Below are positions 43,899 through 53,536 of a stretch of DNA of 64,000 nt, one piece after another. Positions within the stretch are counted from its first letter, which is position 1; every line of letters starts with the position of its first letter. The notes under the pieces were generated by a model. The model worked only from the letters and a program-made list of their open reading frames with translations. It was not told the origin of the DNA and did not search any database. Source of the DNA: Nitrospira sp. CG24E (GTDB lineage Bacteria > Nitrospirota > Nitrospiria > Nitrospirales > Nitrospiraceae); contig NEWP02000010.1 of NCBI GenBank assembly GCA_002869895.2, positions 28,251 through 92,250 of the forward strand, read 5' to 3'. The translations under genes and the position numbers were made by a program.

Positions 43899-46800
43899 CT
43901 AGACATCGACGGCAATACCTGGCCTCAAAAAGATAAACTGAAACGAGAGAGACGACAACCCCAACGAACTCGCGACAGCTTTTGAATAACTCTCCGCTTG
44001 AAACCGGTAACTCTCCACCCTTGCCAGAACGTCCTCAGCTTCCACGCGATCCGTCTTATAGTCGGCAATCCAGATCCGGTCGTCAAGCCGGTAAATCAGG
44101 TCGATCACCCCTTCCATTCTCTGGTCCTCTCCTAGAGGCATGACAAATGGAACTTCTCGCCCTAGCAGGGTCGCACGTTGCAATTTGCTGTAGGGCTCGG
44201 AAGAAAGAAAATGATCGAAGAGGACTTCAAGATCCTCGGTGACATCGGTTATCAAGCGAGGATGGTCCTGAGCCACGTATCGACGAATAGTCTGCTCGAT
44301 ACTCCTATTGATTTCAGAACGAGGCCTGGCAAAGTCCCACTGTTCGAGTACCGCATGGGCGCAGACTCCAACCAGTCGAGGCAATTCGGCATCGCGATCT
44401 GTTACGGCACGAGGAAATCCGACGCCGGATCTGTGCTCTGCGAGGCTCGAAGGAGTCAGTCGTCGCGCGGTTGTTCGACGATGTTCCCATTCAACTAACC
44501 TTGCCTGGCGGCGCATGAGAAGGGGACCAAGGGCCGGTCCGGGACTCATTGTGGACAGGGAAGTCTGCCTATGCCGTCTCGCGACGACCGTGACTGGAGT
44601 GAGGATGCGCGTAAGTCGGCTGGTCCCTATACAGATCTCTTCAGCAGACGAAAGGGTTCCCTCGCCCTCCATCACCTCTCTCAGCAGAGAAAGAACGCTG
44701 TCATGGCCCGGTTTCGTAGTCTGCCCGCCTGATAGAACCAGCAGATCGCGCGCTCTCGTCATCCCGACATAGAGAAGCCGGTGCTGCTCCGCCTCTTCCC
44801 GCTCCGCCATCTTCTTGTCCACGAGCAGGGCTCCAAGATTCGAGCGGCCTCCCATCTGGAGGCTATAGCATCGGCTCGACCAATCATGATGGAGGGACGG
44901 CCCCTTGCGCGGACTCTTGGATCCCTGGTGCAGGCCGGGAAGCACGACCACGGGGAACTCCAATCCTTTCGCCTTGTGGATGGTCAATACACGGATTGCA
45001 TCAGGCGATTCTTCAGCCAAAGTGCTTTCGGCCTCATCAGGCTGTTCCGACAATCTGGTCATCATCAAGTCAACGAAGCCGCTCAAGGTCAGGTGGGGCC
45101 GATCGGCAAGTGTCTCGGCCATATCCCGAATTTTCCGCAGATTCGCCACAGCTTGCTCGCCATGGAGCGATGCCGCCGCCAATTCTAAAATCGGCAATCG
45201 TTCAAAGATCAGATCGATAGCGTCAGGCACAGGTCGCAAGGGAGCGAGCTGCTGTAGCTCCGCCAGAGGTTCGTAGAGCCCCCGCACCATTTCAGCCTGT
45301 GGATGATTCCAATCGGACAGCCATGCTCGTTGCCGGTAATCCAACCCCCCTCTCTGCTGAAGGGCCAATAGATCCCGGTCCGTCATGCTGCCGAGGGGTG
45401 AACGGAGGATTCCGGCCAGCGCGACTGTGTCGTGCGGGCTGTCGATCACGCGGAGGAGATTGACGAAATCGACGATTTCCTGCCGCCGATAAAAGTGCTT
45501 TTCCCCATCGGTGATATAAGCGATGTCATACCGTCGCAGGGCATCGAGATAAACCTGGGCCTGGGTCAGCTTCCTAAATATCAGTGCAATGTGGCCTGGC
45601 CGAAGTGGACCTTGGCGGCGATCACGATCGGTGACCGTCGTGCCGGCAAGGAGTTCCTCCTTAAGCCAGCGCGCCAACGCTTCCGCCTCCGCCCTGGTCG
45701 CAGCCTGTACGTCAACATCTTCGTCCTCCTCACCAGGCGTGACAATCCGACATTGCACTCCGGAGACTGAGACTTCCGGTTTGCGTTGCGGCCTGGCTGC
45801 TAACCGTTCGTTGGGCGGCTGAACATGCGCCGTCGGTTGGAAGAGCCGGTCGAAAACATTATTCACGACGTCAAGCACCGCCCCGTTACTACGAAAATTC
45901 GTGACCAGCGAATAACAGACCCCCCCGCCAGCACGAATCTTCTCCACGACTCGCTCGAAGGCTTCGATATCGGCACGGCGAAAGGCATAGATGGACTGTT
46001 TCGGATCTCCCACGATAAACAGTTTTCCAGGCTCCAATTCCACCTCATGCCATGCAGTCCGATGACTGCCGGCCCGTTCACCGAGGTAGAGGATCATCTC
46101 GTACTGCACTGGATCTGTGTCCTGAAACTCATCCACGAGGATCGCCCGATAGGTCTGTTTGATCCTGGCGCGGACAGCAGGATGATCGCGTAGGAGTGTT
46201 TTTGCCTTGGCCAGTAATCCATCGAATGCGATCCATCCAGAGGTGTGAAACTTCTGACGAACGTGATCGATGAAGGGTCGTACGAGCGTCACCACATCTT
46301 GAAAGTAACTCTGGTCGACCGTAAGGAGCTGTTGGGCCAGCCCGATAATGGAGATCGCCTCCCGGAACGCCACCTCATCCCATCCGGCAGGAGCCTTTCC
46401 CAGATCCTTTTCCAGGGTGGTTCGTTCATCTTGAGGTAGCTGGGCGAGCCCAGCGGCCCCCTGTTCCAACAAGAGCGCCAGCAACTGCACTGCAGCAGCC
46501 AGCATACTTTCCGCCTTGCGCCGTTTGGGTCGATCCTGGGCGACAAGAAGAGCAGCTCCACGGTCATGCGAGGCCCTAATCCAGCGCTGTAACTCACCCT
46601 CTAACACAAGGGACCGAGTCTGCTGCTCCAGCTCATCCAGGTCCACAAAATCCCCTGCAAGGACGGAGGTAATCTGCCGCAGATCGTCGAGGCTGGCTCC
46701 AGCCAGAACTCGTCGCCATCGGCCATGCTGTGGCCCAGTCGATCCGAGCTCACTATCCAACCAGCGGTCCCAGCATGAGATGAATAATTCCTTGAAGTAT

Positions 46801-47249
46801 AACCCATCATCTTCTTGAAATAATGGGTCAGTTTCTGACTCGATCGGATGGAGACGAAGGAGATGCGCAGAGAAGCTATGCAACGTCCCAATCTGGGATT
46901 TATCCAATTGTTCAAGCGCCATCTTGGCCCGTTCGCCTATTTGTTCAGCCGAGAGGTGGTACCGGGTCCTGAAGATGGCGATCATGTCACCGGCCTGCTC
47001 CGCTAAACCCAGGAGCTGAGCACGGAGTCGTTGCCTCATTTCAGTGGCAGCTTTGTTAGTAAAGGTGAGTGCCACGATTTCTGTAATGGCCAAGGGGTTC
47101 GGCTCTCGCATGAGGAGGTTGAGAATGCGATTGACGAGAATCGTGGTCTTGCCGGTGCCGGCGCCTGCGACCACCACAACATTGCGGTCCCAGGTTGTCT
47201 CAGCGAGGAAGCGATCCTGAGAGTCCTGGAATGTCAGCACCTCACTCAT
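43899..47249 (-). CDS. addA: AddA-type UvrD helicase/nuclease
   Basis: A 1116-residue superfamily-1 helicase. Motif I is VVAGAGTGKTTILVNR near residue 26, and Ia is VALTFTNKAATEMRQRL. Motif II/III is ILVDEFQDTDPVQYE, and there is IVGDPKQSIYAFRRAD, VLTIHKAKGLEFPVVVLPG and LLYVGMTRARDLLVL. The C-terminus is a RecB-family nuclease with EGVIDLIYR and IWIADYKTDRVE. Together with the upstream AddB it forms the helicase-nuclease that processes double-strand ends for recombination. The start overlaps addB by eight bases. Confidence 0.93.
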   Translation of the reverse strand: MSEVLTFQDSQDRFLAETTWDRNVVVVAGAGTGKTTILVNRILNLLMREPNPLAITEIVALTFTNKAATEMRQRLRAQLLGLAEQAGDMIAIFRTRYHLSAEQIGERAKMALEQLDKSQIGTLHSFSAHLLRLHPIESETDPLFQEDDGLYFKELFISCWDRWLDSELGSTGPQHGRWRRVLAGASLDDLRQITSVLAGDFVDLDELEQQTRSLVLEGELQRWIRASHDRGAALLVAQDRPKRRKAESMLAAAVQLLALLLEQGAAGLAQLPQDERTTLEKDLGKAPAGWDEVAFREAISIIGLAQQLLTVDQSYFQDVVTLVRPFIDHVRQKFHTSGWIAFDGLLAKAKTLLRDHPAVRARIKQTYRAILVDEFQDTDPVQYEMILYLGERAGSHRTAWHEVELEPGKLFIVGDPKQSIYAFRRADIEAFERVVEKIRAGGGVCYSLVTNFRSNGAVLDVVNNVFDRLFQPTAHVQPPNERLAARPQRKPEVSVSGVQCRIVTPGEEDEDVDVQAATRAEAEALARWLKEELLAGTTVTDRDRRQGPLRPGHIALIFRKLTQAQVYLDALRRYDIAYITDGEKHFYRRQEIVDFVNLLRVIDSPHDTVALAGILRSPLGSMTDRDLLALQQRGGLDYRQRAWLSDWNHPQAEMVRGLYEPLAELQQLAPLRPVPDAIDLIFERLPILELAAASLHGEQAVANLRKIRDMAETLADRPHLTLSGFVDLMMTRLSEQPDEAESTLAEESPDAIRVLTIHKAKGLEFPVVVLPGLHQGSKSPRKGPSLHHDWSSRCYSLQMGGRSNLGALLVDKKMAEREEAEQHRLLYVGMTRARDLLVLSGGQTTKPGHDSVLSLLREVMEGEGTLSSAEEICIGTSRLTRILTPVTVVARRHRQTSLSTMSPGPALGPLLMRRQARLVEWEHRRTTARRLTPSSLAEHRSGVGFPRAVTDRDAELPRLVGVCAHAVLEQWDFARPRSEINRSIEQTIRRYVAQDHPRLITDVTEDLEVLFDHFLSSEPYSKLQRATLLGREVPFVMPLGEDQRMEGVIDLIYRLDDRIWIADYKTDRVEAEDVLARVESYRFQAESYSKAVASSLGLSSLSFQFIFLRPGIAVDV

Positions 47250-50200
47250 CGCGTACTTTCTGCTTTCTCAGACGGCGTAAGGCTCGAGCCTGAGGCGATC
47301 GGTACGAGCGCCACCAGGCAGCGGCATCGTGGCGTCGGCAGGCGCCTGAAAATTCACAGTAGTCGCAATAGCCATCCGGGAGAATAAAAAACTCCCTCTG
47401 CGCGATGCCTTGAATCAATGTCGCGAGCGTCTGCCGAATCATGTCGCCGGTCTGGCCTGTCCAGAGACCCGCGTCAAATGTCGAGCGAGAAATAGTCTGT
47501 TTCCACTGTGGAGCCAGGAAGAGCAATTGGACATCGGTCGGTACGGGGAAAGACGGCAGCGCCATGCGGGCATAGAGCGGTGGTTGCAGTCGAAATCCGC
47601 GCAGGGCCGACAGGGCAAGGTTGCGATCCACGGCAGTGATCTCGCTCCCCTGCTTAAACTTATAGTCCACGATACGGAGGGCTGGGGGATCTGCTCGGTG
47701 ATCGACGCGATCCAGGGTGCCATGAACCTTCAGGGCAATCGAAGTCGCATCGGATCCTAAGGGAACGACTCCTTGCGCGGCAGCTTCAAACGCAACCGGG
47801 CGGAATCCGGTTGCCAGATACTCCTCCCAATCGAAAGCGACGGCAGCTGCAACCAACTCTGTCACCTGTTCGCGAGCCAAGATCCAGAGCAGGGCATGCC
47901 CAGTTCCCTGGCTTGCAGCATGGACGGCAAACGTATCGGTTACTGCGGAACCTACCGTGGATCGGACTGCGGCTTCGGTCAGCGATTCCTCCGGCCACTG
48001 TTGCATCACCAACCGTTCATAACTCACGCGAAGCGATTCATGCACAAGGGTCCCAAGCGTTAAGGGAGGCAGGTGATCGTGCTGGAGCCGTTTCGGAGGC
48101 TCCAATCGAAGAACCTTTTCCGCAAAATACTGAAAGGGACAGGTCGCATACTTCTCTAAGGCCGTCGGCGAGAAGCTCCGTTCCGTCAGGACCTGTTCTC
48201 TCGGTGCTTGCACGCCGACCATGCCGTCGAACGGGCCAAGTTCGGGAGATTCACGTTCAAGCATGTTCAGGGTGGCGAGGCACTGTTCAAATCGGATCCG
48301 ATCGCGTCCCATCACATCGAGCACCGGCAGCGCATCATGGCCTTGCAACAGACAACCTACAGCCAATTCCTCGACCGGCAGCAGCCCCTGAATCGACGGC
48401 TGTTCGCTGATCCGCTGAGTCAGCCGCCGAGGAACGGTCTTTTCCGGCTTTCCGACGAATCGAGGATCTCGTACCGCCATGGCGATGAAGCTGGACGGCG
48501 ACATGACTCGTCCTGCCTCGTCGGTACGCTGGTAGGACAGATACAGCCGATGAGTGGCCGAGCGGCTCAGCAGTTCAAAAAGAAGCAACTCCTCTTCGTG
48601 TCCGGCTAATTTCTCATCGATCTTGTACCCCAGGGTCGATTCCAATACGACACGGTGACGATCGCGAAGAAAGGGATCTTCACGCACGTACCGCGGAAAG
48701 AGCTTTTCGTTCATACCAAGGACAAACAAGGCCTGAACTGTCCTGCCGCGGGCCGTCATGGCATCCAGCACCTGAACACCCTGGTGCCGCTCCTCTTCAA
48801 TGGGAATATCGGTCTCGTCCAATACACGATGGAGCAACTCGACCCATTCTTCCCACGAGAAGTTCTCTCCCAACGGATCCAGCTCTTGGAGACGGGCCAG
48901 TGAAGATCGGATCAGTAGGCCGACCCTGGTGAGGTCGGCAGATTCCGGCGATTCGTCCAAAGATAGGTCGAACAGACTGGAGACATGAAGATGGGATTTC
49001 ACCAATGAGAGAAATGCATCGGTCAAGGTTCCAATCGACCCTTGCATGGGGAGAGCCAGGCAATCGCGAATCAGCGGTGCAACGAGCTCCCACAGATATC
49101 TCAGCTGAGAGGGTTCACTCGTTCCAACCGTTGGCTGGCCATCTTCGCCAAGCGCCGTCTCTGCATCGCGAAGAATCGAGGGACTCGTCGGCTCTGCCAG
49201 TCGCCTCCATTCCGTTTCCCCTTTTGTAATACCCAAGGTATAGACGAGGGAGCGCCAGAGATCAGGGCGAAGCTTGTTGCCGACAGAGCCGGCGCTCGGC
49301 GCGCCGTAGAAGGGCGATGTCACGACATCCAGCATGGCGACACGGTCAAAGTCATTCAGTGGGAGCGAGGCGAGACGCAGGAGGGTTTTGACCAAGGGTT
49401 CACGCGACAGCGATTTCCCGGCTGTCGAAGTGAACGGCACCAGATGACGATCGAACACCGATCGCAGTCGAGCTTGATAGGGCTCCAATGTGCGGGCCAC
49501 CACTCCAATCTCGTCGAAACGATAGTGATTCACCTCGACCAGGGTCAGAATTTCACGGCAGACGCTCGCCAACTCCTCTTCAACCCCGATGACGTTCGTC
49601 ACGGAGAGTTCGACCGACTCCGTTAACGCGGTTCGATCTCTCTCTTTATTCTTATCCTCATGACTGTCTGCCAGCGGGAGAAGATGTCGCTCAAAAAATC
49701 GGCGGGCAAAGAGAAAGGCTGGACGGTTCTGTAACGGAAAATACAATGAGGTCGGCGCAACTCGGGCGACCGATTCAAAAAACGAAAGCTGGACCTGCGA
49801 GAGGTCGTAAAAACCATAGTAGAACAGGCGGTGCAGTCCGATGAGAAAAGGGGAACCGGAGAGATCTCTCCCGAGCGTCGCAGCCAGGTCATCCGGAGAG
49901 CCGATCTGGAGAGACCGGCTGGCTTCCATGATGGCCGCATGCAGAATAAACAACGAACGAAGCCAGGTTCGATCCTCTTCCTCGAACACCCCTTCCGCAA
50001 GGGCCTTCAGCCCCGCCGCCGGTTCGACGACTGCGTCTCTCAAATCGCACACCGTCGCCCACAGGCCTTTCCAGGTTCCCGGTGAGGCAGGCAATCGAGT
50101 GAGCGGTTCGACCCCTGGAAGCTTGCGCCGAACCACCTGCCGCACCAATTGCTCGAAGAAAAAATCGTCGACCAACACCCGGGACTGTTCCGGACTTGCC

Positions 50201-50445
50201 TCAGAAACCGGCATGAGGTCATCGCGCAGGCGGAGAGCCAGCTGATGGAATGTGAGAAAGTGGATATTGAGAAACCCGCGGGGTTCGTGGCGAGCGAGGA
50301 CTCGTTTCAGATGCTCGACCAAGGAGACCGAGGGAACAATAACGGCAAGCGAAGCAAAGGGATCGTCTGTCTTGCAGGACCGAAGGTCCTCAACCAGCGC
50401 ACCTTCAAGGACTGGATGAAAAGGCCCGGTGACGATGCGAAGCAT
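47242..50445 (-). CDS. addB: AddB-type PD-(D/E)XK nuclease subunit
   Basis: A 1067-residue protein. The N-terminal part is a degenerate helicase fold used for Chi-like recognition in the family (no intact Walker A). Near residue 785 the ATCPFQYFAEKVLRLE block starts the nuclease domain, LRIVDYKFKQGS holds the Asp and Lys of the active site, and CDYCEFSGACRRH at the C-terminus gives CX2CX5C, which with the earlier Cys forms the Fe-S staple of AddB. It is transcribed just before addA with overlapping ends, the gene order of Bacillus-type addBA. Confidence 0.9.
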   Translation of the reverse strand: MLRIVTGPFHPVLEGALVEDLRSCKTDDPFASLAVIVPSVSLVEHLKRVLARHEPRGFLNIHFLTFHQLALRLRDDLMPVSEASPEQSRVLVDDFFFEQLVRQVVRRKLPGVEPLTRLPASPGTWKGLWATVCDLRDAVVEPAAGLKALAEGVFEEEDRTWLRSLFILHAAIMEASRSLQIGSPDDLAATLGRDLSGSPFLIGLHRLFYYGFYDLSQVQLSFFESVARVAPTSLYFPLQNRPAFLFARRFFERHLLPLADSHEDKNKERDRTALTESVELSVTNVIGVEEELASVCREILTLVEVNHYRFDEIGVVARTLEPYQARLRSVFDRHLVPFTSTAGKSLSREPLVKTLLRLASLPLNDFDRVAMLDVVTSPFYGAPSAGSVGNKLRPDLWRSLVYTLGITKGETEWRRLAEPTSPSILRDAETALGEDGQPTVGTSEPSQLRYLWELVAPLIRDCLALPMQGSIGTLTDAFLSLVKSHLHVSSLFDLSLDESPESADLTRVGLLIRSSLARLQELDPLGENFSWEEWVELLHRVLDETDIPIEEERHQGVQVLDAMTARGRTVQALFVLGMNEKLFPRYVREDPFLRDRHRVVLESTLGYKIDEKLAGHEEELLLFELLSRSATHRLYLSYQRTDEAGRVMSPSSFIAMAVRDPRFVGKPEKTVPRRLTQRISEQPSIQGLLPVEELAVGCLLQGHDALPVLDVMGRDRIRFEQCLATLNMLERESPELGPFDGMVGVQAPREQVLTERSFSPTALEKYATCPFQYFAEKVLRLEPPKRLQHDHLPPLTLGTLVHESLRVSYERLVMQQWPEESLTEAAVRSTVGSAVTDTFAVHAASQGTGHALLWILAREQVTELVAAAVAFDWEEYLATGFRPVAFEAAAQGVVPLGSDATSIALKVHGTLDRVDHRADPPALRIVDYKFKQGSEITAVDRNLALSALRGFRLQPPLYARMALPSFPVPTDVQLLFLAPQWKQTISRSTFDAGLWTGQTGDMIRQTLATLIQGIAQREFFILPDGYCDYCEFSGACRRHDAAAWWRSYRSPQARALRRLRKQKVRDE

Positions 50446-50452
50446 CTAGTAT

Positions 50453-50538
50453 CGAATGTTGAATGCAAAATGTTGAATGTGGAATGATAAACCATTCTCC
50501 ATTCGACATTCATAATTCATCATTCATCATTCCAAATT
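50453..50538. repeat. Internally repetitive palindrome upstream of addB
   Basis: The left arm repeats GAATGTTGAATG / AATGTTGAATGTGGAATG, and the right arm repeats its complement (CATTCGACATTCATAATTC, ATCATTCATCATTCC). It fills the gap between the addB start and the next gene's stop codon and would form a long imperfect hairpin, AT-rich in contrast to the genes. Confidence 0.7.
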
Positions 50539-50697
50539 CTAGCCGGTTTCCGGCCCTAACAACTCGCCGTTACAATCCACACAGCACCAATCGCCATCGA
50601 CAAATCCCATCGGATCGCCGCACATGGGGCAATCCGGTGGAGGTCCTTTGGCGAGGACTGGAAGCTCAGGCAGTTCAAAATCGTCGTCTTCGACCAT
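50539..50697 (-). CDS. Small zinc-ribbon protein, 52 residues
   Basis: From ATG 50697 the frame reads MVEDDDFELPELPVLAKG, then DCPMCGDPMGFVDGD and WCCVDCNGELL. Two CxxC pairs (CPMC and CVDC) form a minimal zinc ribbon on an acidic N-terminus. I do not know the family's role. It is too short for most ORF lists. It lies 15 bases after the redox protein at 50713 on the same strand. Confidence 0.7.
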   Translation of the reverse strand: MVEDDDFELPELPVLAKGPPPDCPMCGDPMGFVDGDWCCVDCNGELLGPETG

Positions 50698-50712
50698 GGA
50701 CCAGTCCTTCTT

Positions 50713-50976
50713 CTACTCGCGGGGTTTCATTTTGAGCAACAGGGCCTTCTCGGCGCTCTCACGACTCGGCACACCGACGAACGTGAGGCGTCCATCGATA
50801 ATAGTCGCCGGTACCGCCCGAACCGAATGCCGATCGGCAAGGCTCCGTCCATCCTCTGTCGTGATGTCCACCTCGCGATAGCTGAAGCTATATTTCACTC
50901 GCAACTGTTTCCACAGACTCTTTGCGGAGGGGCAGGCCCCACAGCTTGGCGACACTAAGAGCAAAATGTTCGGCAC
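50713..50976 (-). CDS. Glutaredoxin/thioredoxin-like protein
   Basis: GTG 50976 has TTGGAGGGG just upstream, so I prefer it to the longer frame from 51084. The 87-residue product (starting with the GTG codon, PNILLLVSPSCGACPSAKS) carries a CGAC redox motif in the right place, then FSYREVDITTEDGRSLADRH, and the cis-Pro turn VRAVPATIIDGRLTFVG. It resembles NrdH/glutaredoxin-like or TlpA-free minimal folds. It is cytoplasmic. The partner is unknown. Confidence 0.75.
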   Translation of the reverse strand: MPNILLLVSPSCGACPSAKSLWKQLRVKYSFSYREVDITTEDGRSLADRHSVRAVPATIIDGRLTFVGVPSRESAEKALLLKMKPRE

Positions 50977-51041
50977 CGGTCCCCTCCAATAGCAACCGAT
51001 CTTAGCACCTGCTTGAATGGAGCGGCAAGCGAAGGAGATGC

Positions 51042-51143
51042 GAGGGGGCAGACAGGCCATCCTTCTTGCTCGCAGAGCCCCCACGATGAACCAGTGGTCG
51101 CTCGATGCGCGCAGTGAAGGACGGCCTGTCTGTCTGTCCCCTC
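51042..51143. repeat. Core-conserved hairpin element, copy 3 (divergent)
   Basis: The left arm 51042-51065 (GAGGGGGCAGACAGGCC, then ATCCTTC) pairs with the right arm 51116-51143 (GAAGGACGGCCTGTCTG …). The core keeps TTGCTCGC on the left and GCTCGATGCGCGCAGT on the right, as in copies 14306 and 24032, with a different middle. The rest of the gap to 51323 has a further GC-rich region (51158-51215) and a loose match to the 43296 palindrome end near 51310. Confidence 0.6.
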
Positions 51144-51323
51144 TGAAGAAGTTGAAGTATAGGAGGGCCTCGCTCGACGGCCGCAGTCAAAAGCTCCTCG
51201 GGCCCTCGCGTGACTGGGTATCGACATGGAGACCAGAATTAAGAATCGACGCGCGCACTCGAGGACCGACCAGGCTACCCTTGAAAGAAGATATGGGATG
51301 GAAAGTAGTGTTTCAACAACCTG

Positions 51324-52742
51324 CTAACGTTCAGCTTCCGTGAGATCCCCCTGCTCCTCCATCTCCTCCATATCGGCCTCTGCTTTGGCCTTGAGGGTTG
51401 AGGGGTGCAGACCGTACTTCTTGAGCATCTTGTAGAAGTCCGCGCGATAGCGTCCGGCAAATTGGGCCGCGCGCGAGATATTGCCGCCGGTGAGTTGCAG
51501 GACATTCTTGAGATAGGTTTTCTCAAATTCTTCCTTCGCTTCAGTCAGCGGCTTGAGCGGCGCATCCGGCGATGTGCCCATGGAGGGCAGCAGGTCAGGC
51601 GTAATCATGTCTTGGCGCGTCATGACGGCGGCCTTCTCGACGACATTTTCCAATTCGCGGACGTTGCCGGGCCAGGGATGGGTGATCAGCCGATTGAGGG
51701 CGGCCGGTGTAAATCCCCGCAGCGATTTGTTCGCCCGTTTTGCGCTCGCGGTCAAAAAGTGTTGCGCCATCAAGGGAATGTCTTCCCGGCGGTCGCGAAG
51801 CGGTGGAATAAACAACGGGACGACGGAGATGCGATAGTACAGGTCGTTCCGGAATGAGCCGTTCTTGACCGCTTCGCCCAGGTCTTTATTGGTTGCGGCG
51901 ATAATCCGCACATCGATCTTCGTCGAGACTTCAGATCCTACTTCGCGGACTTCCCGTTCCTGGACGGCCCGCAACAGTTTGACCTGCATCGAGAGCGGTA
52001 TTTCGCCGATCTCGTCGAGAAAGAGCGTGCCACCGTTGGCGCTTTGAAACAGGCCTCGCTTCGCGCCATGGGCGCTGGTAAAAGCGCCGCGCACATGTCC
52101 GAAGAGCTCGGACTCGAAGAGCGTTTCGGGAATGGCCGCGCAATTCAGAGCGACAAACGGCCCTTTACTCCGCCGGCTGTTCGAATGGATGACCCGTGCC
52201 AACACTTCTTTGCCGGTCCCGGTTTCCCCGAAGAGCAGAATCGTCGCGTCCGAATCCGCTACCTGCACGACCTGCTGGAGAATGCGCTGCATCGCCGGAC
52301 TCCTCGCGACGACGTTTTCCATGCCATACAGTTCGTTGACGAGAGACTTGAGCCGCTGAATCTCCCCTCTCATCCGTTGCGGAGAAAGCCCTTCTTCGAT
52401 CTTGGCCTTGAGCTCTTTGTCATCGAAGGGTTTGGTGAGATATCCGAAGGCTCCCCGCTCCATGGCTTCTACGGCATTGGGAATACTGCCGTGGGCCGTG
52501 AGGATGATAACCGGAAGGCCCGGATGAATCCGCAGCAGTTCTTCCGTCACGTCCAATCCATCTTCGCTGCCCAGCCGGAGGTCCGCGACCACAAGATCGT
52601 ACCGGTCTTTCTTGGCTGCAGCAATCGCATCGCGCCCGGTGGTGCAGCCTGTGACGGCAAAGCCCATGGCGGTCAACCGCATCTTCACAAGATGCAGCAG
52701 CCCTTCTTCATCGTCGACTACGAGAATATGTTCTTTTTCCAT
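51324..52742 (-). CDS. Sigma-54-dependent response regulator (GlrR/QseF-like)
   Basis: A 472-residue NtrC-type activator. The receiver domain has Asp54 in VVADLRLGSEDG and Lys in YLTKPFDD. The AAA+ domain has Walker A FGETGTGKEVLAR (171-183), the sigma-54-contact loop at 219-224 reading GAFTSA instead of GAFTGA, Walker B GGTLFLDEIGEIP, and an arginine-finger region NDLYYRISV. The C-terminal helix-turn-helix is Fis-like (LTGGNISRAAQFAGRYRADF). It is the last gene of a three-gene operon with a lipoprotein and a histidine kinase, like the glrK-qseG-glrR group. Confidence 0.9.
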   Translation of the reverse strand: MEKEHILVVDDEEGLLHLVKMRLTAMGFAVTGCTTGRDAIAAAKKDRYDLVVADLRLGSEDGLDVTEELLRIHPGLPVIILTAHGSIPNAVEAMERGAFGYLTKPFDDKELKAKIEEGLSPQRMRGEIQRLKSLVNELYGMENVVARSPAMQRILQQVVQVADSDATILLFGETGTGKEVLARVIHSNSRRSKGPFVALNCAAIPETLFESELFGHVRGAFTSAHGAKRGLFQSANGGTLFLDEIGEIPLSMQVKLLRAVQEREVREVGSEVSTKIDVRIIAATNKDLGEAVKNGSFRNDLYYRISVVPLFIPPLRDRREDIPLMAQHFLTASAKRANKSLRGFTPAALNRLITHPWPGNVRELENVVEKAAVMTRQDMITPDLLPSMGTSPDAPLKPLTEAKEEFEKTYLKNVLQLTGGNISRAAQFAGRYRADFYKMLKKYGLHPSTLKAKAEADMEEMEEQGDLTEAER

Positions 52743-52753
52743 GAAACTCCTTA

Positions 52754-53536
52754 CTACGGTGTTACCGGATCCGGCAGAGTCGGAGACGGCGCGATCGTTG
52801 ATGGGGGACGGATAGGGCGGACCTTATCCCTCATTTCCTGATCAATCCGCTTCAATGCCTCCAACTGGCTCGTCAACTCATCGATTTTCCTATCTCGATC
52901 GTTCAATTGCCTCTGCAGGGACAACACGAAGCCCGTATCGGTGGGACCCCGCGGAATATCTCGCTTGCCGCCGGTCGTATCCATCTTCCGATCACGCTCG
53001 GCCAAATCCCGCTGGAGACTTTCCAGGGATTGAGCATCGACATCCTTGATTACCCGCAATTGTTGAATCGTCAGCTCTCTGTCAAGCAAGTCCCGCACCA
53101 GACGATCGGAAGCCTGAGCCAGAATCGTCTGACTCTCCGATATGGCGGGAGCCGCTATGACAGATTGTAGCCAGGTTTGCTCAACCGGAGAGGCATGGTA
53201 CTCGAGCAGCTGCAGCCAGAGTTTACTGGAGGAGGCCATCTGGCTCTTGGGGGAGACGGCGATTACTTTTTCGAAATACTTCGACGCGCTATCGCGACTT
53301 TCATAGAGCCCCAGCAGGGCACGCGTAAAGTAAACATGGTCGCAGGAATTATGCTCGGCACACTTCGGGATGAGCAGCTCCTGTTTTTTTGCCAACGCAA
53401 GGATGGATTTCGCGTCTCCTGCATCCACTTTGAAGTAGGGCTGCGAAAATTGCGGCGCCGGAGACCAGGCAGCGCATCCAGAGAGAACTAGACAGGACAA
53501 GACTCCAGAAACCAAGCCTTGATGAAGAGCCTTCAT
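52754..53536 (-). CDS. Lipoprotein of the two-component operon (QseG-like position)
   Basis: ATG 53536 shares ATGA with the kinase stop. The 260-residue product has a lipobox (SCLVLSGCAAWSP) after a hydrophobic stretch, so it is an envelope lipoprotein. The rest is helical with a coiled-coil (LDRELTIQQLRVIKDVDAQS, LQRQLNDRDRKIDELTSQLE) and a proline-rich tail (RPPSTIAPSPTLPD). Sequence similarity to QseG is weak by eye, but the position between kinase and regulator matches. It may modulate kinase activity. Confidence 0.7.
   Translation of the reverse strand: MKALHQGLVSGVLSCLVLSGCAAWSPAPQFSQPYFKVDAGDAKSILALAKKQELLIPKCAEHNSCDHVYFTRALLGLYESRDSASKYFEKVIAVSPKSQMASSSKLWLQLLEYHASPVEQTWLQSVIAAPAISESQTILAQASDRLVRDLLDRELTIQQLRVIKDVDAQSLESLQRDLAERDRKMDTTGGKRDIPRGPTDTGFVLSLQRQLNDRDRKIDELTSQLEALKRIDQEMRDKVRPIRPPSTIAPSPTLPDPVTP

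Noticed and set aside
43899..50445. The addAB pair as part of a defence island together with the neighbouring tRNA-Ser element.
   Set aside because: It lies outside the tRNA boundary, has normal housekeeping architecture and base composition, and is a standard recombination-repair complex.
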